Shown here in pieces: positions 17,649 to 27,822 of a stretch of 64,000 bases of DNA. The translations under genes and the position numbers were made by a program. Position 1 is the stretch's first letter. Every line of letters begins with the position of its first letter. This DNA comes from SAR92 bacterium BACL16 MAG-120619-bin48 (GTDB lineage: Bacteria; Pseudomonadota; Gammaproteobacteria; Pseudomonadales; Porticoccaceae): positions 1 through 64,000 of the forward strand of contig LIDE01000005.1 in assembly GCA_001438605.1 (NCBI GenBank), read 5' to 3'. The notes beneath the pieces were generated by a model. That model worked only from the letters and a program-made list of their open reading frames with translations. It had not been told where the DNA came from and did not search any database.

Positions 17649-18638
17649 TTAATGCTCCTTTTCACCCCTATAGATGGGCGCGTCAGGAAGGTTTTTCAAG
17701 GCCGTCTCGCACATTTTATCAACCGAAATAAATCCTGTCGCATTATCTATTTCTAAATTGACACTAAATGGCCAGTTGCGCAACCACGTAATCTGCCTTT
17801 TGGCCAACTGCCGTGTTGCAGCAATTCCTTTTTCAACGGCTTCATCCATACTGCATCGACCATCAAGGGCCTGCCACAACTGCCGGTAACCCACTGAGCG
17901 AATGGCCGGTAAATCCTCATGCAAATCACCGCGCCCATAGAGTGCGGCCACTTCTGTTTCAAAACCGGCGGCCATCATTTTATGGAATCGCTGTTCAATA
18001 CGTTCGTGAAGCAACTTTCGATTGCTTGGCAAGAGTGCAAACTGCTTAATCGCATAACTGTCTGCAATACCGCCAACACTCTCTGTGCGCCTTAGTGCCG
18101 ATATCGGCACCCCCGTAATTCTGTAAACTTCCAGCGCCCTCTGAATGCGGTGTGAATGATTTGGATGCAGTGCCGCAGCCGTCTCTGGATCAACCTGCTG
18201 CAGTTCTTGATGCAAACTGGCCCAACCCTCTGCATCAGCCTTTTCCTGCAATTCAGCGCGAATAGCTGGATTGGCGTGAGGCATTGAGGAGAGCCCCTCA
18301 AGTAATACTTTAAAATAAAGCATTGTGCCACCCACGAGCAGAGGTATTTTCCCTCGCGCAGTCATATCGTCCATCACGCGTCGCGCATCAGCCATAAACT
18401 CAGCGGCGGAATAGGACTCCGAAGGGTCGCGAATATCAATCAGTTGATGAGGGGCGCGCTGAAGAGTTTCCCGATCCGGCTTGGCGCTGCCAATATCGAG
18501 AAACCGGTAGATCTGCGCGGAATCGACATTGACCAACTCCACTGGCAGATGCTGCTGCAGGGCAATCGCCAAATCGGTTTTGCCGCTGGCGGTTGGGCCC
18601 ATGACGAAAAGTGCTGGGGGCTTGTTCTGCGCTGGCAC
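17649..18638 (-). CDS. miaA: tRNA dimethylallyltransferase MiaA
   Basis: The chosen start is the GTG at 18638, 4 bp after the mutL stop, giving 329 residues, near the family norm; the longer open frame is inside mutL. MiaA motifs: P-loop [35 protein letters not shown], the [19 protein letters not shown] loop and [17 protein letters not shown]; later [14 protein letters not shown] and [16 protein letters not shown]. It adds the isoprenyl group to A37 of tRNAs reading UNN codons. Conserved mutL-miaA-hfq order. The GTG start next to the mutL end suggests translational coupling. Confidence 0.96.
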   Translation of the reverse strand: MPAQNKPPALFVMGPTASGKTDLAIALQQHLPVELVNVDSAQIYRFLDIGSAKPDRETLQRAPHQLIDIRDPSESYSAAEFMADARRVMDDMTARGKIPLLVGGTMLYFKVLLEGLSSMPHANPAIRAELQEKADAEGWASLHQELQQVDPETAAALHPNHSHRIQRALEVYRITGVPISALRRTESVGGIADSYAIKQFALLPSNRKLLHERIEQRFHKMMAAGFETEVAALYGRGDLHEDLPAIRSVGYRQLWQALDGRCSMDEAVEKGIAATRQLAKRQITWLRNWPFSVNLEIDNATGFISVDKMCETALKNLPDAPIYRGEKEH

Positions 18639-18642
18639 CGGC

Positions 18643-20448
18643 TTATCGTCCCCGCAAGAATAACTTGTCGAGCTGGTCGAGGGAGAGCTGCGACCATGTT
18701 GGGCGACCGTGATTACACTGACCACTGCGTTCCGTGGCTTCCATGTCGCGCAACAGAGCATTCATTTCAGCAAGGCTTAGCTTGCGATTTGCTCGCACTG
18801 AGCCGTGGCAGGCCATGGTCGATAATATTTCGTTAATATGGTCGCGTATCCGCTCTGAGGCGCCGTACTCAAGCAGGTCCGACAGCACATCGCGAAGCAG
18901 CGCCTCAACCTCCGAGCCGCGCAAGATAGCGGGGATTTCACGCACGATTATACTTTCGGCAGCCGCGCGCTCAACGCTAAAACCGAGCTTACTAAAAACT
19001 TCACTATTCTGTTCGGCCGCGTCCGCTTCGCGCTGACTCACCGCCAAACTCTCTGGCACCAAAAGCGGTTGCGAAATCAATCCCTGATCGTCAAAGGCTG
19101 TTTTCATGCGCTCGTAGGTAATTCTTTCGTGGGCTGCATGCATATCAACGACGATGAGTCCCTGACTATTTTCCGCGAGAATATAAATACCTTTGAGCTG
19201 GGCAATCGCGTAACCGAGCGGCGGAATATGCTGGGGCTCTCCATCGACGATGGACTCGGGCAACTGGGTGCCTGCCGTCGAGTAAAGGGTCTGATAGGCG
19301 CTCATCGGCGCCGCAACGCCAGAGCTATGCGGTCGGTGATCCGCAAACTGCATCGACGGCTGTCGCTGCATCGCTGGCTGAGACACCCCCGTCAACCCTT
19401 GAGCTGCAGGCGGGCTGGTCTCTTGGTGGGTTTGTAAGTGGTCCTGCGGGCGGTCTTCCGCCAAGGCGCGCTTTAAGGTTTGCGAAATAAAACTGTGAAT
19501 AGAGCCGCTGTCGCGAAAGCGCACTTCATGTTTGGTTGGGTGAACATTGACATCGACATCTGCTGCTGCAATTTCCAGAAACAATACATAGGCGGGATGA
19601 CGGCCGTGATAGAGCACATCCTGGTAAGCCTGGCGCACGGCATGGGAGACAACCTTGTCGCGTATGCAGCGGCCATTGACAAAGAAATGCTGGAGATCGG
19701 CCTGACTGCGAGAAAAGGTGGGAAGACCTATCCAACCCCAGAGACGCAGCCCCATCCGCTGATTGTCCACATATAACGCCTCTTGCATAAAGGGCGCACC
19801 GCAAATTTCGGCCACGCGCCGCTCTTGCTCAAGCTGAGTTTTCGCTGGCCGCAAACTCAGTTGGGCGCGCTGATTGTGGCGCAGACTAAACGCTACATCA
19901 AAACGACTCAACGCGAGCTTTCGTATGCTTTCATCAATTTTGTTGTATTCGGTTTTTTCAGTACGCAAAAATTTGCGCCGAGCCGGGGTATTAAAAAAGA
20001 GGTCTCGAACTTCAACACTGGTGCCGAGAGGGTGTGATGCGGGCTGAATATCAACGGCCATATCGCGTCCCTCTGACACCGCCTGCCACGCTTTGCCCCC
20101 ACCGTTATTGGAGGTCAAACTAAGCCGTGACACGGAGGCAATACTGGCCAATGCTTCGCCCCGAAACCCCAGCGTACCCACCGCTTCAAGATCTTCTAAG
20201 CTGTCTATTTTACTGGTCGCGTGCCGACTCAGCGCCAGCGCCAAATCGTCCACGGCAATGCCGCAGCCGTCATCGCGAATACGCAGCAACTTCACACCGC
20301 CCTGCTCAACATCGACATCAATGCTTTGCGCACCTGCGTCGAGACTGTTTTCAATCAACTCTTTAAGCACAGAAGCGGGACGTTCAACCACTTCACCGGC
20401 GGCAATCTGATTGGCTAATTGTGGGCTGAGAACCTTAATAGAGGGCAT
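18643..20448 (-). CDS. mutL: DNA mismatch repair protein MutL
   Basis: 601 residues from the ATG at 20448, preceded by AAGG at 8 nt; a TTG five codons earlier is less likely. The GHKL ATPase domain is clear: [36 protein letters not shown] and [17 protein letters not shown] linker rich in Gln/Pro/Ser (about 335-395) leads to the C-terminal dimerisation domain ([36 protein letters not shown]). [20 protein letters not shown] near the end is usual for gammaproteobacterial MutL, without the endonuclease motif. It links MutS to MutH or UvrD-type partners. Confidence 0.97.
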   Translation of the reverse strand: MPSIKVLSPQLANQIAAGEVVERPASVLKELIENSLDAGAQSIDVDVEQGGVKLLRIRDDGCGIAVDDLALALSRHATSKIDSLEDLEAVGTLGFRGEALASIASVSRLSLTSNNGGGKAWQAVSEGRDMAVDIQPASHPLGTSVEVRDLFFNTPARRKFLRTEKTEYNKIDESIRKLALSRFDVAFSLRHNQRAQLSLRPAKTQLEQERRVAEICGAPFMQEALYVDNQRMGLRLWGWIGLPTFSRSQADLQHFFVNGRCIRDKVVSHAVRQAYQDVLYHGRHPAYVLFLEIAAADVDVNVHPTKHEVRFRDSGSIHSFISQTLKRALAEDRPQDHLQTHQETSPPAAQGLTGVSQPAMQRQPSMQFADHRPHSSGVAAPMSAYQTLYSTAGTQLPESIVDGEPQHIPPLGYAIAQLKGIYILAENSQGLIVVDMHAAHERITYERMKTAFDDQGLISQPLLVPESLAVSQREADAAEQNSEVFSKLGFSVERAAAESIIVREIPAILRGSEVEALLRDVLSDLLEYGASERIRDHINEILSTMACHGSVRANRKLSLAEMNALLRDMEATERSGQCNHGRPTWSQLSLDQLDKLFLRGR

Positions 20449-20510
20449 AGCTGAGACCTTCAAACATGCGTTTCAGTGGATAGGTACATGGCGCTAACAT
20501 CAGCACTGCT

Positions 20511-20564
20511 AAAATACGCTCTGATAAAATAAGCTCTGATAAAATAAGCTCTAATAAGATAGGC
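20511..20564. repeat. 15-bp tandem repeat (3.6 copies) between amiB and mutL
   Basis: Units AAAATACGCTCTGAT (20511-20525), AAAATAAGCTCTGAT (20526-20540) and AAAATAAGCTCTAAT (20541-20555), then partial AAGATAGGC (20556-20564). The array fills most of the 123-bp spacer inside the amiB-mutL transcript. The units differ at one or two positions, so the array is not brand new. Confidence 0.9.
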
Positions 20565-20571
20565 ACCCTAA

Positions 20572-21891
20572 CTAGTAAGCAGGGATCAATAGCTTTTGAC
20601 CCACCCTGACTGAATTTGATTTCATTTTATTGTAGCTAACGAGTTTTTGTACCGACGTGTTGTGCCGCGCCGCTATCTGCGACAGTGTGTCGCCACGGGC
20701 GACTATATAGCTGCGCTCGCGTTTGTTTTTGTTGGCCGCCAACGAGCTGCCACTGGGCGGCTTCAACGTAAAATACTCCACCAATCCCGCGTAAATTGCT
20801 TCAGCCATTTTTTGCTGGTAGTCAGCATTGCTCAACTGCCGCGCTTCACCCGGATTGGAGATAAAACCGGTCTCGACTAACAGCGACGGAATATCCGGCG
20901 ATTTCAATACCAAGAAGCCCGCCTGCTCGACTTGCTTTTTGTGCAGTCGGGCGACCGACCCCATTTTGCGCAGAACATACTCTCCAGCATCTAGGCTACT
21001 GCTGAGTGTTGCTGTCATTGAGAGGTCCAGAAGTACTTCTGCCAAGGCCGCATCTTTGTCGTCTAAACTCAAGGAGCCGGAGCCACCAATTAAATCGGCA
21101 CTGTTTTCCTTGTTCGCTAAGTACCGAGCCGCCTCACTCGTAGCACCCTTGGTCGACAGCGCATAGACCGAGGCGCCGTGCGCTTTCGGGTTTGTAAAGG
21201 CATCGGCGTGAATTGAAACAAAGAAGTCTGCGCGGCTATTGCGCGCTATTGTTGTGCGCTTGCGATGCTCTAAATAATAATCACCCGTTCTCACTAACGC
21301 CCCAGTAAAATCTGGATCGTTATCAAATAATTTATCCAGCCGCTGAGCTATCTGAAACGCCACCACTTTTTCGCGAATTTTCTGAGGCCCGAGGGCACCA
21401 GGATCTTCACCACCATGGCCGGCATCGATGGCTATGACAATCTTTCTGTTGTCCTGAACAACTACTTTACTAACCGCTTTTTTCTCGACCGCAACTGCAT
21501 CGCGACCATATATGTCGATCACAAGTCGGTCGCCATACTGCTCGTAGGCCTTGAGTGCGAAGCTTTTAACCTCGGCGCGGCCGTTCAAGTCAAACACTAA
21601 GCGCAGGTCAGAGCCTCCGCGAACGCCGGAGCGAACACCCTTGATGGGAGTCCCTGAGAGATCAAGGTCCTTAAATGTTGTTTTCAGCGCTGCGTTTTTA
21701 ACATCGACCACTAAGCGATAAGGATTACTTAGCACAAAACTTTTATGCTCGACCGCGCCACTGAGGTCAAGCACGAGGCGTGTATTATCTGGCGCACGCC
21801 ACAAGCGCACGCTTTCTATATCCGCAGCAAAATTCTTGCCGGCGAATGTCAACGTCGTCACTACAAGCAATGTTGTTACTGCCAACCGCAT
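20572..21891 (-). CDS. amiB: N-acetylmuramoyl-L-alanine amidase (AmiB/AmiC type) with AMIN and LysM domains
   Basis: 439 residues from the ATG at 21891; a GTG eight codons upstream is an alternative. A cleavable signal peptide (MRLAVTTLLVVTTLTFAGKNFA) is followed by an AMIN domain (about 25-125), the Amidase_3 zinc hydrolase domain (IAIDAGHGGEDPGALG, DFFVSIHADAF, LLVETGFISN) at about 155-385, and a C-terminal LysM repeat (RSYIVARGDTLSQIAARHN). It cleaves the peptide stem from peptidoglycan during daughter-cell separation, after activation by EnvC/NlpD-type factors. It lies in the tsaE-amiB-mutL order, as in E. coli. Confidence 0.95.
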   Translation of the reverse strand: MRLAVTTLLVVTTLTFAGKNFAADIESVRLWRAPDNTRLVLDLSGAVEHKSFVLSNPYRLVVDVKNAALKTTFKDLDLSGTPIKGVRSGVRGGSDLRLVFDLNGRAEVKSFALKAYEQYGDRLVIDIYGRDAVAVEKKAVSKVVVQDNRKIVIAIDAGHGGEDPGALGPQKIREKVVAFQIAQRLDKLFDNDPDFTGALVRTGDYYLEHRKRTTIARNSRADFFVSIHADAFTNPKAHGASVYALSTKGATSEAARYLANKENSADLIGGSGSLSLDDKDAALAEVLLDLSMTATLSSSLDAGEYVLRKMGSVARLHKKQVEQAGFLVLKSPDIPSLLVETGFISNPGEARQLSNADYQQKMAEAIYAGLVEYFTLKPPSGSSLAANKNKRERSYIVARGDTLSQIAARHNTSVQKLVSYNKMKSNSVRVGQKLLIPAY

Positions 21892-21936
21892 TTTAAACTG
21901 CAACTCAAACCTCACTTTGCTTGCTGCTATCGCCCG

Positions 21937-22467
21937 CTATTTTAGTTGGCCATAGCCTTGATTAAGGGCCAAAAGAATCTGTCCACCTGCACTCGATCCC
22001 GCCTGCAGCGTCAGCATACGACCTTCACCCGCTTGGATAATGTCGATGGTGATATCAGGATCTGGCAAAAACCCACGACCGCGCTCTGGCCATTCTATCA
22101 AGCATAGACGCGCGTCGACCAGATAGTCGCGAAAGCCCATGTATTCGAGCTCTTCCGGATCCATTAGCCTATAAAAATCAAAATGGCAGACGGTGCCCAA
22201 CGCGAGTTGATACAACTCCACAAGGGTGTAGGTTGGACTTTTAACGGCACCGCTGTGACCCAGTCCGTGCAATATTCCGCGGCTCAGAGTGGTTTTTCCC
22301 ACCCCCAAGTTGCCCTGCAAAGCGATAATTGCGGCCTGCGCCACGGCACCATGACGCGTCTGCTCGGCCAGCGCTTGTTCAAGAACCGCCGCCAAGTCTG
22401 CCGCAAAGGCCAGCATGGCTGGTTCGCCCAGCAATTCAACGCTCAGCTGACTTGCGCTATCTGCCAT
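21937..22467 (-). CDS. tsaE: tRNA t6A synthesis ATPase TsaE
   Basis: A 176-residue P-loop ATPase with Walker A LQGNLGVGKTTLSRGILHGLG, then VKSPTYTLVELY and HFDFYRL, and IEWPERG, all TsaE/YjeE signatures. The product carries an N-terminal extension of roughly 20 residues relative to E. coli. With TsaB, TsaC and TsaD it makes the t6A37 modification of ANN-decoding tRNAs; TsaB is encoded at 54736-55434 in this window. It overlaps neither neighbour; the nnrDE stop lies 5 bp upstream. Confidence 0.95.
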   Translation of the reverse strand: MADSASQLSVELLGEPAMLAFAADLAAVLEQALAEQTRHGAVAQAAIIALQGNLGVGKTTLSRGILHGLGHSGAVKSPTYTLVELYQLALGTVCHFDFYRLMDPEELEYMGFRDYLVDARLCLIEWPERGRGFLPDPDITIDIIQAGEGRMLTLQAGSSAGGQILLALNQGYGQLK

Positions 22468-22472
22468 GTTGC

Positions 22473-23984
22473 TTAAAGTCCCTCTTTGTTCAAAAGCTTG
22501 CGTAAAAATGGTGCTATATCTGAAGCCACGAAACCGCGCACGCCCTGCTCTTGAGTGGCCATATCCGCCGCAGCTGAATGCAGACAGCAGCCTAGTTGCG
22601 CGGCAATCGAGGGCGTCAAACCTTGAGCTAAGAGCGCGCCAATAATTCCCGAGAGAACATCGCCCATTCCGCCGGACGCCATACCCGGATTGCCGTAGGG
22701 GCAGACAGCAATCTCCGCCTCGTCGGCGCTCGCAATCAATGTGCCAACGCCCTTCAATACTATGGTGGCATTGAATTTTTCTTGCAGTCGACGGGCCGCG
22801 GAAAATCGATCGGCCTGAACCTCAGCCACCGATATACCCAGCAGCCTCCCAGCTTCCGCAGGATGCGGCGTCATAACCCACTGACGGCCATCGGGTTGCG
22901 CAATCACTCTTCCCTCGGCAAGAATATTCAGCGCGTCAGCATCCATAACCATCGGCACGCCAGTGGCCACTGCTTTTTGCAACAATTGTTCTGACCAGGG
23001 CGATCGGCCCAACCCTGGGCCGACAACCAGCACCGTTGGTCTATCCAGCAATGGTTCCAACTCCTGCCCGGAGATGACGCCGCTTACCATAATTTCAGGC
23101 TGTCGCGCCAACAGTGCTGCGACGTGGATAGGTCGGGTCGCAACACTGACCAAACCAGACCCTGTTCGCAGCGCAGACTCGGCCGCCATCATCGCGGCGC
23201 CGCCGAAGCCGTTGTCCCCGCCAATCACCATGACATGCCCAAATTGGTTCTTGTAGGCATCAATCTCACGATCGGGAAAGTTATCCATCAGATCATCGAG
23301 ATCCATCAGCTTGGCGTCGGGGCTGAGATGCTCGAAAATTTCTTCGTTAATGTCCAGCGAGTGATAAATAATCTCACCACAAAGCGCCGGCCCTCGGCCG
23401 GTGAACATCCCTTGTTTGGCCGCGACAAACGTCACCGTGATATCCGCTTTAACCGCGACATCCGCTGCACTGCCGGTGTCCGCACAGAGACCTGAAGGTA
23501 AATCGAGTGCCAGCACCGGCAGCGCCGCGATATTGATCGCAGCGATTGCTTCGCCATACTGGGCGCGCATCGGGCCTGAATAGCCTATTCCCAGCAGGGC
23601 ATCAACAATCACGCCTTCCTGCACATCTAAGCCTGCCTCAAAAGCCTCAAATTGCGCACCCGCCTTCAGGCAAAACTCTCTCGCAGTGGCCGCATCTGCA
23701 GACAGCTTTTCAATCGCCGACAGCTCAACGACGCGTACTGGAATACCCTTATCTGCGGCCAGAGCAGCGACAATATAACCGTCTCCGGCATTGTTACCGG
23801 CTCCGCAAAAAACCGTCACATGCTCGGGCGTACCCCACTCCGCCAGTAATTCATTAAACGCAGCTCGGCCAGCGCGCTTCATCAGTGTGATGCTAGGAAT
23901 ATCCTGTGCTTGCAGGGCCAGAGCATCAAGCTGCCTGACAGATTTAGCGGTGTAGAGAGCGTCTTGAATAACAATGTGCGACAT
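22473..23984 (-). CDS. nnr: Bifunctional NAD(P)H-hydrate epimerase / ADP-dependent dehydratase
   Basis: A 503-residue fusion of the YjeF_N epimerase (about 1-220; VFCGAGNNAGDGYIVA, VDALLGIGYSGP, LDLPSGLCADTG) and the ribokinase-like dehydratase (about 225-500; VMVIGGDNGFGGAAMMAAES, LVVGPGLGRSPW, VMDADALNILA, TPHPAEAGRLLG, GNPGMASGGMGDVLSG). It repairs damaged hydrated NAD(P)H: the epimerase interconverts R and S forms and the dehydratase restores NAD(P)H using ADP. First gene of the minus-strand cluster nnr-tsaE-amiB-mutL-miaA-hfq-hflXKC, divergent from queG. Confidence 0.96.
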   Translation of the reverse strand: MSHIVIQDALYTAKSVRQLDALALQAQDIPSITLMKRAGRAAFNELLAEWGTPEHVTVFCGAGNNAGDGYIVAALAADKGIPVRVVELSAIEKLSADAATAREFCLKAGAQFEAFEAGLDVQEGVIVDALLGIGYSGPMRAQYGEAIAAINIAALPVLALDLPSGLCADTGSAADVAVKADITVTFVAAKQGMFTGRGPALCGEIIYHSLDINEEIFEHLSPDAKLMDLDDLMDNFPDREIDAYKNQFGHVMVIGGDNGFGGAAMMAAESALRTGSGLVSVATRPIHVAALLARQPEIMVSGVISGQELEPLLDRPTVLVVGPGLGRSPWSEQLLQKAVATGVPMVMDADALNILAEGRVIAQPDGRQWVMTPHPAEAGRLLGISVAEVQADRFSAARRLQEKFNATIVLKGVGTLIASADEAEIAVCPYGNPGMASGGMGDVLSGIIGALLAQGLTPSIAAQLGCCLHSAAADMATQEQGVRGFVASDIAPFLRKLLNKEGL

Positions 23985-24040
23985 AACTGCAAGTTCCCAG
24001 TAAGATTAACGGGATTATATGTCAGATTAGCCTTGAAACC

Positions 24041-25165
24041 ATGACTGAAACAGAGAAGCTTGCGGATCTAGCGAAAAATATTAAAGCCTGGGGGGAAACT
24101 CTGGGCTTTCAGCAGGTGGCTATTTCAAAACCTAACTTAGAGCAAGCGTCAGAGCGCTTGCTGCAGTGGCTGGAAAAAGGTTTTCAGGGTTCTATGCAGT
24201 GGATGGGCGCTCATGGCGACAAGCGTTATCATATTGACAAGTTGGTAGAGAAAACTGTCCGTGTGATATCCGTGCGCATGGATTACCTTACCGACAGCAA
24301 CATGATCGCAGTCCTTAAAGACAACAATAAAGCATACATATCAAGATATGCGCTCGGGCGCGATTACCATAAATTGATACGCCGCCGGTTGGCTGACCTA
24401 AGTCAAAAAATCGAAGCAGAGATTATGAAACTTGAACTCTGTGATCTTGAGGTATTCCAACGCCCCTTTGTCGATAGCGCGCCAGTTATGGAAAAACCGA
24501 TTGCCGAACAGGCGGGGCTAGGATGGATAGGGAAAAACACACTGCTACTTAATGACAAGGTTGGTTCGTGGTTCTTTCTGGGGGAAATTTATATTTCCCT
24601 TGAATTACCCGTCGATAAAAGCGACCAATCCAACAAATGCGGCAATTGCCGCGCCTGCCTAAAAATCTGTCCAACCGACGCATTTCCGGAGCCCTATGTG
24701 CTCGATGCGCGGCGATGCATTTCCTATTTGACCATTGAAAGTCAGGATCCTATTCCAGAAGCGTTGCGACCGTTGATGGGCAACCGCGTGTTTGGCTGCG
24801 ACGATTGCCAGATTATTTGCCCTTGGAACCGCTACCCGTCAACTACCCAGGAAATAGATTTCAGTCCGCGGCACAATTTAGACAACGCCGACTTATTAAC
24901 GCTGTTCGAGTGGACGGAGGAGACCTTTGAACGTAACACCCAAGGTTCACCGATTCGCAGAATTGGCTACCAGCGCTGGCTGCGCAATCTATCGGTAGGT
25001 CTTGGCAATGCGCCCGCTTCATTAGACATTATGGCGGCACTGACCAAGCAGCTGGATAATCCATCCGCCCTCGTGCGCGAACATGTTCAATGGGCACTGA
25101 ATGAACAGCAGCGCAACCACAGCTCCGCCAAACTGTGGCCGACGGAAGGTGTCAAGGGCGAATAA
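24041..25165 (+). CDS. queG: Epoxyqueuosine reductase QueG
   Basis: A 374-residue iron-sulfur/cobalamin enzyme that carries out the last step of queuosine synthesis in tRNA. Two 4Fe-4S motifs are visible: [16 protein letters not shown] (about 204-219) and the second set around [14 protein letters not shown] (about 254-267). [20 protein letters not shown] is a family signature. The start ATG at 24041 agrees with the usual N-terminus. Divergent from nnr, as in E. coli (yjeS next to yjeF). Its last 14 bp overlap the 3' end of orn on the other strand. Confidence 0.96.
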   Translation: MTETEKLADLAKNIKAWGETLGFQQVAISKPNLEQASERLLQWLEKGFQGSMQWMGAHGDKRYHIDKLVEKTVRVISVRMDYLTDSNMIAVLKDNNKAYISRYALGRDYHKLIRRRLADLSQKIEAEIMKLELCDLEVFQRPFVDSAPVMEKPIAEQAGLGWIGKNTLLLNDKVGSWFFLGEIYISLELPVDKSDQSNKCGNCRACLKICPTDAFPEPYVLDARRCISYLTIESQDPIPEALRPLMGNRVFGCDDCQIICPWNRYPSTTQEIDFSPRHNLDNADLLTLFEWTEETFERNTQGSPIRRIGYQRWLRNLSVGLGNAPASLDIMAALTKQLDNPSALVREHVQWALNEQQRNHSSAKLWPTEGVKGE

Positions 25166-25712
25166 ACACGTCGCGGTAGTACTGCAATTCGCGAATGGAG
25201 TCGTGAATATCGTCCAGCGCTAAATGACTGCCTTTTTTGCTAAAACCAGCTGCAAGCTCTGGCTTCCAGCGCTGCACCAGCTCTTTTAAGGTGCTTACAT
25301 CGAGATTCCGATAGTGGAAGAAGGATTGCAATTCGGGCATGTAATTAGCTAAAAATCGACGGTCTTGGCAAATTGAATTGCCACACATGGGGGACTTTCC
25401 AGCAGGTACCCACTGGCTCAAAAACGTGAGGGTCTGGGCGGCGGCCTCAGCTTCACTGACAAGACTTTGTCGGACGCGTTCAGTCAACCCTGACCCCCCG
25501 TGCTGACGGGTATTCCACTCATCCATTCCCGCCAACAACTCATCACTTTGATGCACGGCCAACACCGGCCCTTCAGCGAGAATATTCAGCTCTTTGTCGG
25601 TGACAACGGTAGCAATCTCTATAATCCGATCTGTTTCCGGACTCAGCCCTGTCATTTCTAAATCAATCCAAATTAAGTTCATTGGATCAGGGTTGGGGGT
25701 AACATTGACCAT
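25152..25712 (-). CDS. orn: Oligoribonuclease
   Basis: A DEDD-type 3'-5' exoribonuclease that degrades di- to pentanucleotides, including pGpG from c-di-GMP turnover. I chose the ATG at 25712 because GGAG lies 6 nt upstream; it gives 186 residues. Motifs: [12 protein letters not shown] (ExoI, D and E), [29 protein letters not shown] (ExoII region) and the C-terminal [18 protein letters not shown] (ExoIII, H and D). Shorter starts at 25682 lack a ribosome site. Divergent from rsgA, as in E. coli; its tail overlaps queG by 14 bp. Confidence 0.96.
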   Translation of the reverse strand: MVNVTPNPDPMNLIWIDLEMTGLSPETDRIIEIATVVTDKELNILAEGPVLAVHQSDELLAGMDEWNTRQHGGSGLTERVRQSLVSEAEAAAQTLTFLSQWVPAGKSPMCGNSICQDRRFLANYMPELQSFFHYRNLDVSTLKELVQRWKPELAAGFSKKGSHLALDDIHDSIRELQYYRDVFIRP

Positions 25713-25828
25713 TAATTGCTCCATCTGTTGTTAGCGAAATGTTCCTAAGAGCAGTTATGCTATATCCTTGCACCCCAGAACACCAGCGCGGGCAACCATG
25801 CAAAGCGCACTTAACCAATGAGACCTGA

Positions 25829-26857
25829 ATGGCCAAACGCAATCTTAGCCAACGACAAAAAAATCGCATCCAGTCAATTCAAGAGCAGCGTCGTGAGCGA
25901 GCCATCGTCAAAAAGTCGGTGTCTGATGAAGAGCTCGAAAATCTCACTCAGCTCGGCCCTGAAATTCGAGGAACTGTGATTACCAATTTCGGCGCCCAGG
26001 TCGATATTGAAGGCTTGGATGAAGGCTACAAACAGACTATTTACCGCTGTCATATTCGGGCCAATCTTGAACCCTTAATTACCGGCGATACCGTGATCTG
26101 GCGCTACGCCGAACCCCATGGTGTTATCGTCGCCCGCGAATCACGCCACTCTGAACTGCTGCGCCCCGATGCCCATGGCAAGCTGCGCCCAGTCGCCGCC
26201 AACGTTGACCGCATCGCCATTGTATTCGCCGCTAAGCCAACGCCATACAGCAACTTGATTGACCGCTATTTGGTGGCCGCTGAAGCGCAGCATATTCAGC
26301 CAATACTGGTGCTCAACAAAACCGATATGCTCGACAATGGTGCTCATCCCGAGGTTGAGCAACTTCTAAGCGACTACTCCTCCATTGGATACGATATTCT
26401 GATGGTGTCGGTCAAAACTGGCGCAGGCCTCGCCGAGCTAAAACAATACCTTGCCAAGTACACCTCTATTTTTGTCGGTCAATCCGGCGTGGGTAAATCA
26501 TCCCTCATCAATGAACTGCAGCCTGAGGCGCAAATTTTGGTGGGTGCGCTGTCAGTCGGCAAAGAAAAAGGCACGCACACCACAACGGCATCGCGTCTTT
26601 TTCACTTAGCCGATGGCGGTGACCTGATTGACTCGCCGGGTATCCGAGAATTTTCGTTGACTAACTTAACCCCTGAGCAAATTATTAACGGCTTTGTGGA
26701 GTTCAGACCCTTTCTCGGTCACTGCAAATTTCGCGACTGTCAGCACAGAGTTGAGCTTGGATGCGCTCTTTTGCAAGCCGCTAAAGAAGGAAAAATACTT
26801 GCGAGTAGACTCGAAAATTACCGCGGCATTCTTGCCAGCCTCGAGATAAAACAATGA
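25829..26857 (+). CDS. rsgA: Ribosome small-subunit biogenesis GTPase RsgA
   Basis: A 342-residue circularly permuted GTPase. The basic N-terminus (AKRNLSQRQKNRIQ) precedes an OB-fold (RGTVITNFGAQVDIEG), then the permuted G motifs: G4 VLNKTDML, G1 GQSGVGKSSLIN, G3 DSPGIREF. A C-terminal zinc knuckle CKFRDCQHRVELGCAL supplies Cys, Cys, His, Cys. It binds the 30S subunit late in maturation and checks the decoding site. psd follows after 41 bp on the same strand, as in E. coli. Confidence 0.97.
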   Translation: MAKRNLSQRQKNRIQSIQEQRRERAIVKKSVSDEELENLTQLGPEIRGTVITNFGAQVDIEGLDEGYKQTIYRCHIRANLEPLITGDTVIWRYAEPHGVIVARESRHSELLRPDAHGKLRPVAANVDRIAIVFAAKPTPYSNLIDRYLVAAEAQHIQPILVLNKTDMLDNGAHPEVEQLLSDYSSIGYDILMVSVKTGAGLAELKQYLAKYTSIFVGQSGVGKSSLINELQPEAQILVGALSVGKEKGTHTTTASRLFHLADGGDLIDSPGIREFSLTNLTPEQIINGFVEFRPFLGHCKFRDCQHRVELGCALLQAAKEGKILASRLENYRGILASLEIKQ

Positions 26858-26898
26858 TAAACTTACAGGCTTTATTAGACTTCCCTGAGTAACTCACT

Positions 26899-27759
26899 AT
26901 GAATCACAGCGCAGAAATCTTTGTCGCTCTTCAGCGCCTCCTGCCGCAACATGCTCTGTCACGATTAATCGCCAAGGCTGCAGAATCAAAAAAACCGTGG
27001 CTCAAAAACATCCTCATTAAAAAAGCTATTAGTGCGTTTGATATCAACATTGATGAAGCCTTCAGCAGTGATTTAAACGACTATGAAAGCTTTAATGCCT
27101 TTTTTACCCGTGCGTTAAAAGACGGCATGCGGCCAGTTGACCCAGCACAGACCAGCATTATTTCTCCTGCGGACGGCGCCGTTAGTCAGGCAGGGGCAAT
27201 TGATGCGCAGCGTATTATTCAGGCCAAAGGTAGTGACTATTCTGCCAGTCGCCTTGTGGGCTGCCCTGAACAGGCTGCGGGGTATGAAAACGGGTCTTTT
27301 ACGACTATCTATTTGTCGCCGCGCGACTACCATCGCGTGCATTTGCCGGTTGCCGGAAGGCTCCTTAACACGCGCTATATTCCAGGCGACTTGTTTTCTG
27401 TGAATGACAAAACAGCACAGGCCCTGCCTGGATTATTTGCTCGAAATGAACGTTTAGTCTGCGAATTTGAAACACATTTGGGTAATATGGTGGTGGTGTT
27501 TGTCGGTGCCATGCTGGTGGCTGGAATTGAAACGGTGTGGGGTGGTTTTGAAACACCGGGAAGAGGCGCTGTGCGCTTCACAGACTATTCTGCAGATGAC
27601 CTCAACTATGAAAAAGGCGCCGAGATTGGGCGTTTCAAGTTCGGCTCGACGGTAATACTATTGTTCCAAGAAGGCAAAATTACTTGGAGCGATTCCCTGT
27701 TGCCGGGTACAAAAGTGCAGATGGGTGAGAAGATAGCGGAAAGTAACAGAACGCAGTAG
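26899..27759 (+). CDS. psd: Phosphatidylserine decarboxylase proenzyme
   Basis: A 286-residue membrane enzyme that makes phosphatidylethanolamine. The self-cleavage motif is FGST (KFGSTVILL, Ser about 252) rather than the LGST of E. coli, a known variant position; Ser becomes the pyruvoyl group. Other signatures are ESFNAFFTRALKDGMRP, SPADGAVSQAG, YHRVHLPVAGRL and YIPGDLFSVN. Full length. The stop codon lies at the start of a 17-bp tandem duplication. It is convergent with the HD-GYP gene. Confidence 0.96.
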   Translation: MNHSAEIFVALQRLLPQHALSRLIAKAAESKKPWLKNILIKKAISAFDINIDEAFSSDLNDYESFNAFFTRALKDGMRPVDPAQTSIISPADGAVSQAGAIDAQRIIQAKGSDYSASRLVGCPEQAAGYENGSFTTIYLSPRDYHRVHLPVAGRLLNTRYIPGDLFSVNDKTAQALPGLFARNERLVCEFETHLGNMVVVFVGAMLVAGIETVWGGFETPGRGAVRFTDYSADDLNYEKGAEIGRFKFGSTVILLFQEGKITWSDSLLPGTKVQMGEKIAESNRTQ

Positions 27760-27789
27760 AGACCAGCATAAAGTAGAGACCAGCATAAA
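27756..27789. repeat. 17-bp tandem duplication at the psd stop codon
   Basis: GTAGAGACCAGCATAAA occurs at 27756-27772 and 27773-27789 without mismatch, followed by further GTAG-rich sequence. The first unit contains the psd stop TAG (27757-27759). The copies are identical, so the duplication may be recent. Confidence 0.9.
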
Positions 27790-27822
27790 GTAGTAGAGAG
27801 TAGCAGAAAGTATTAGCGCCAG

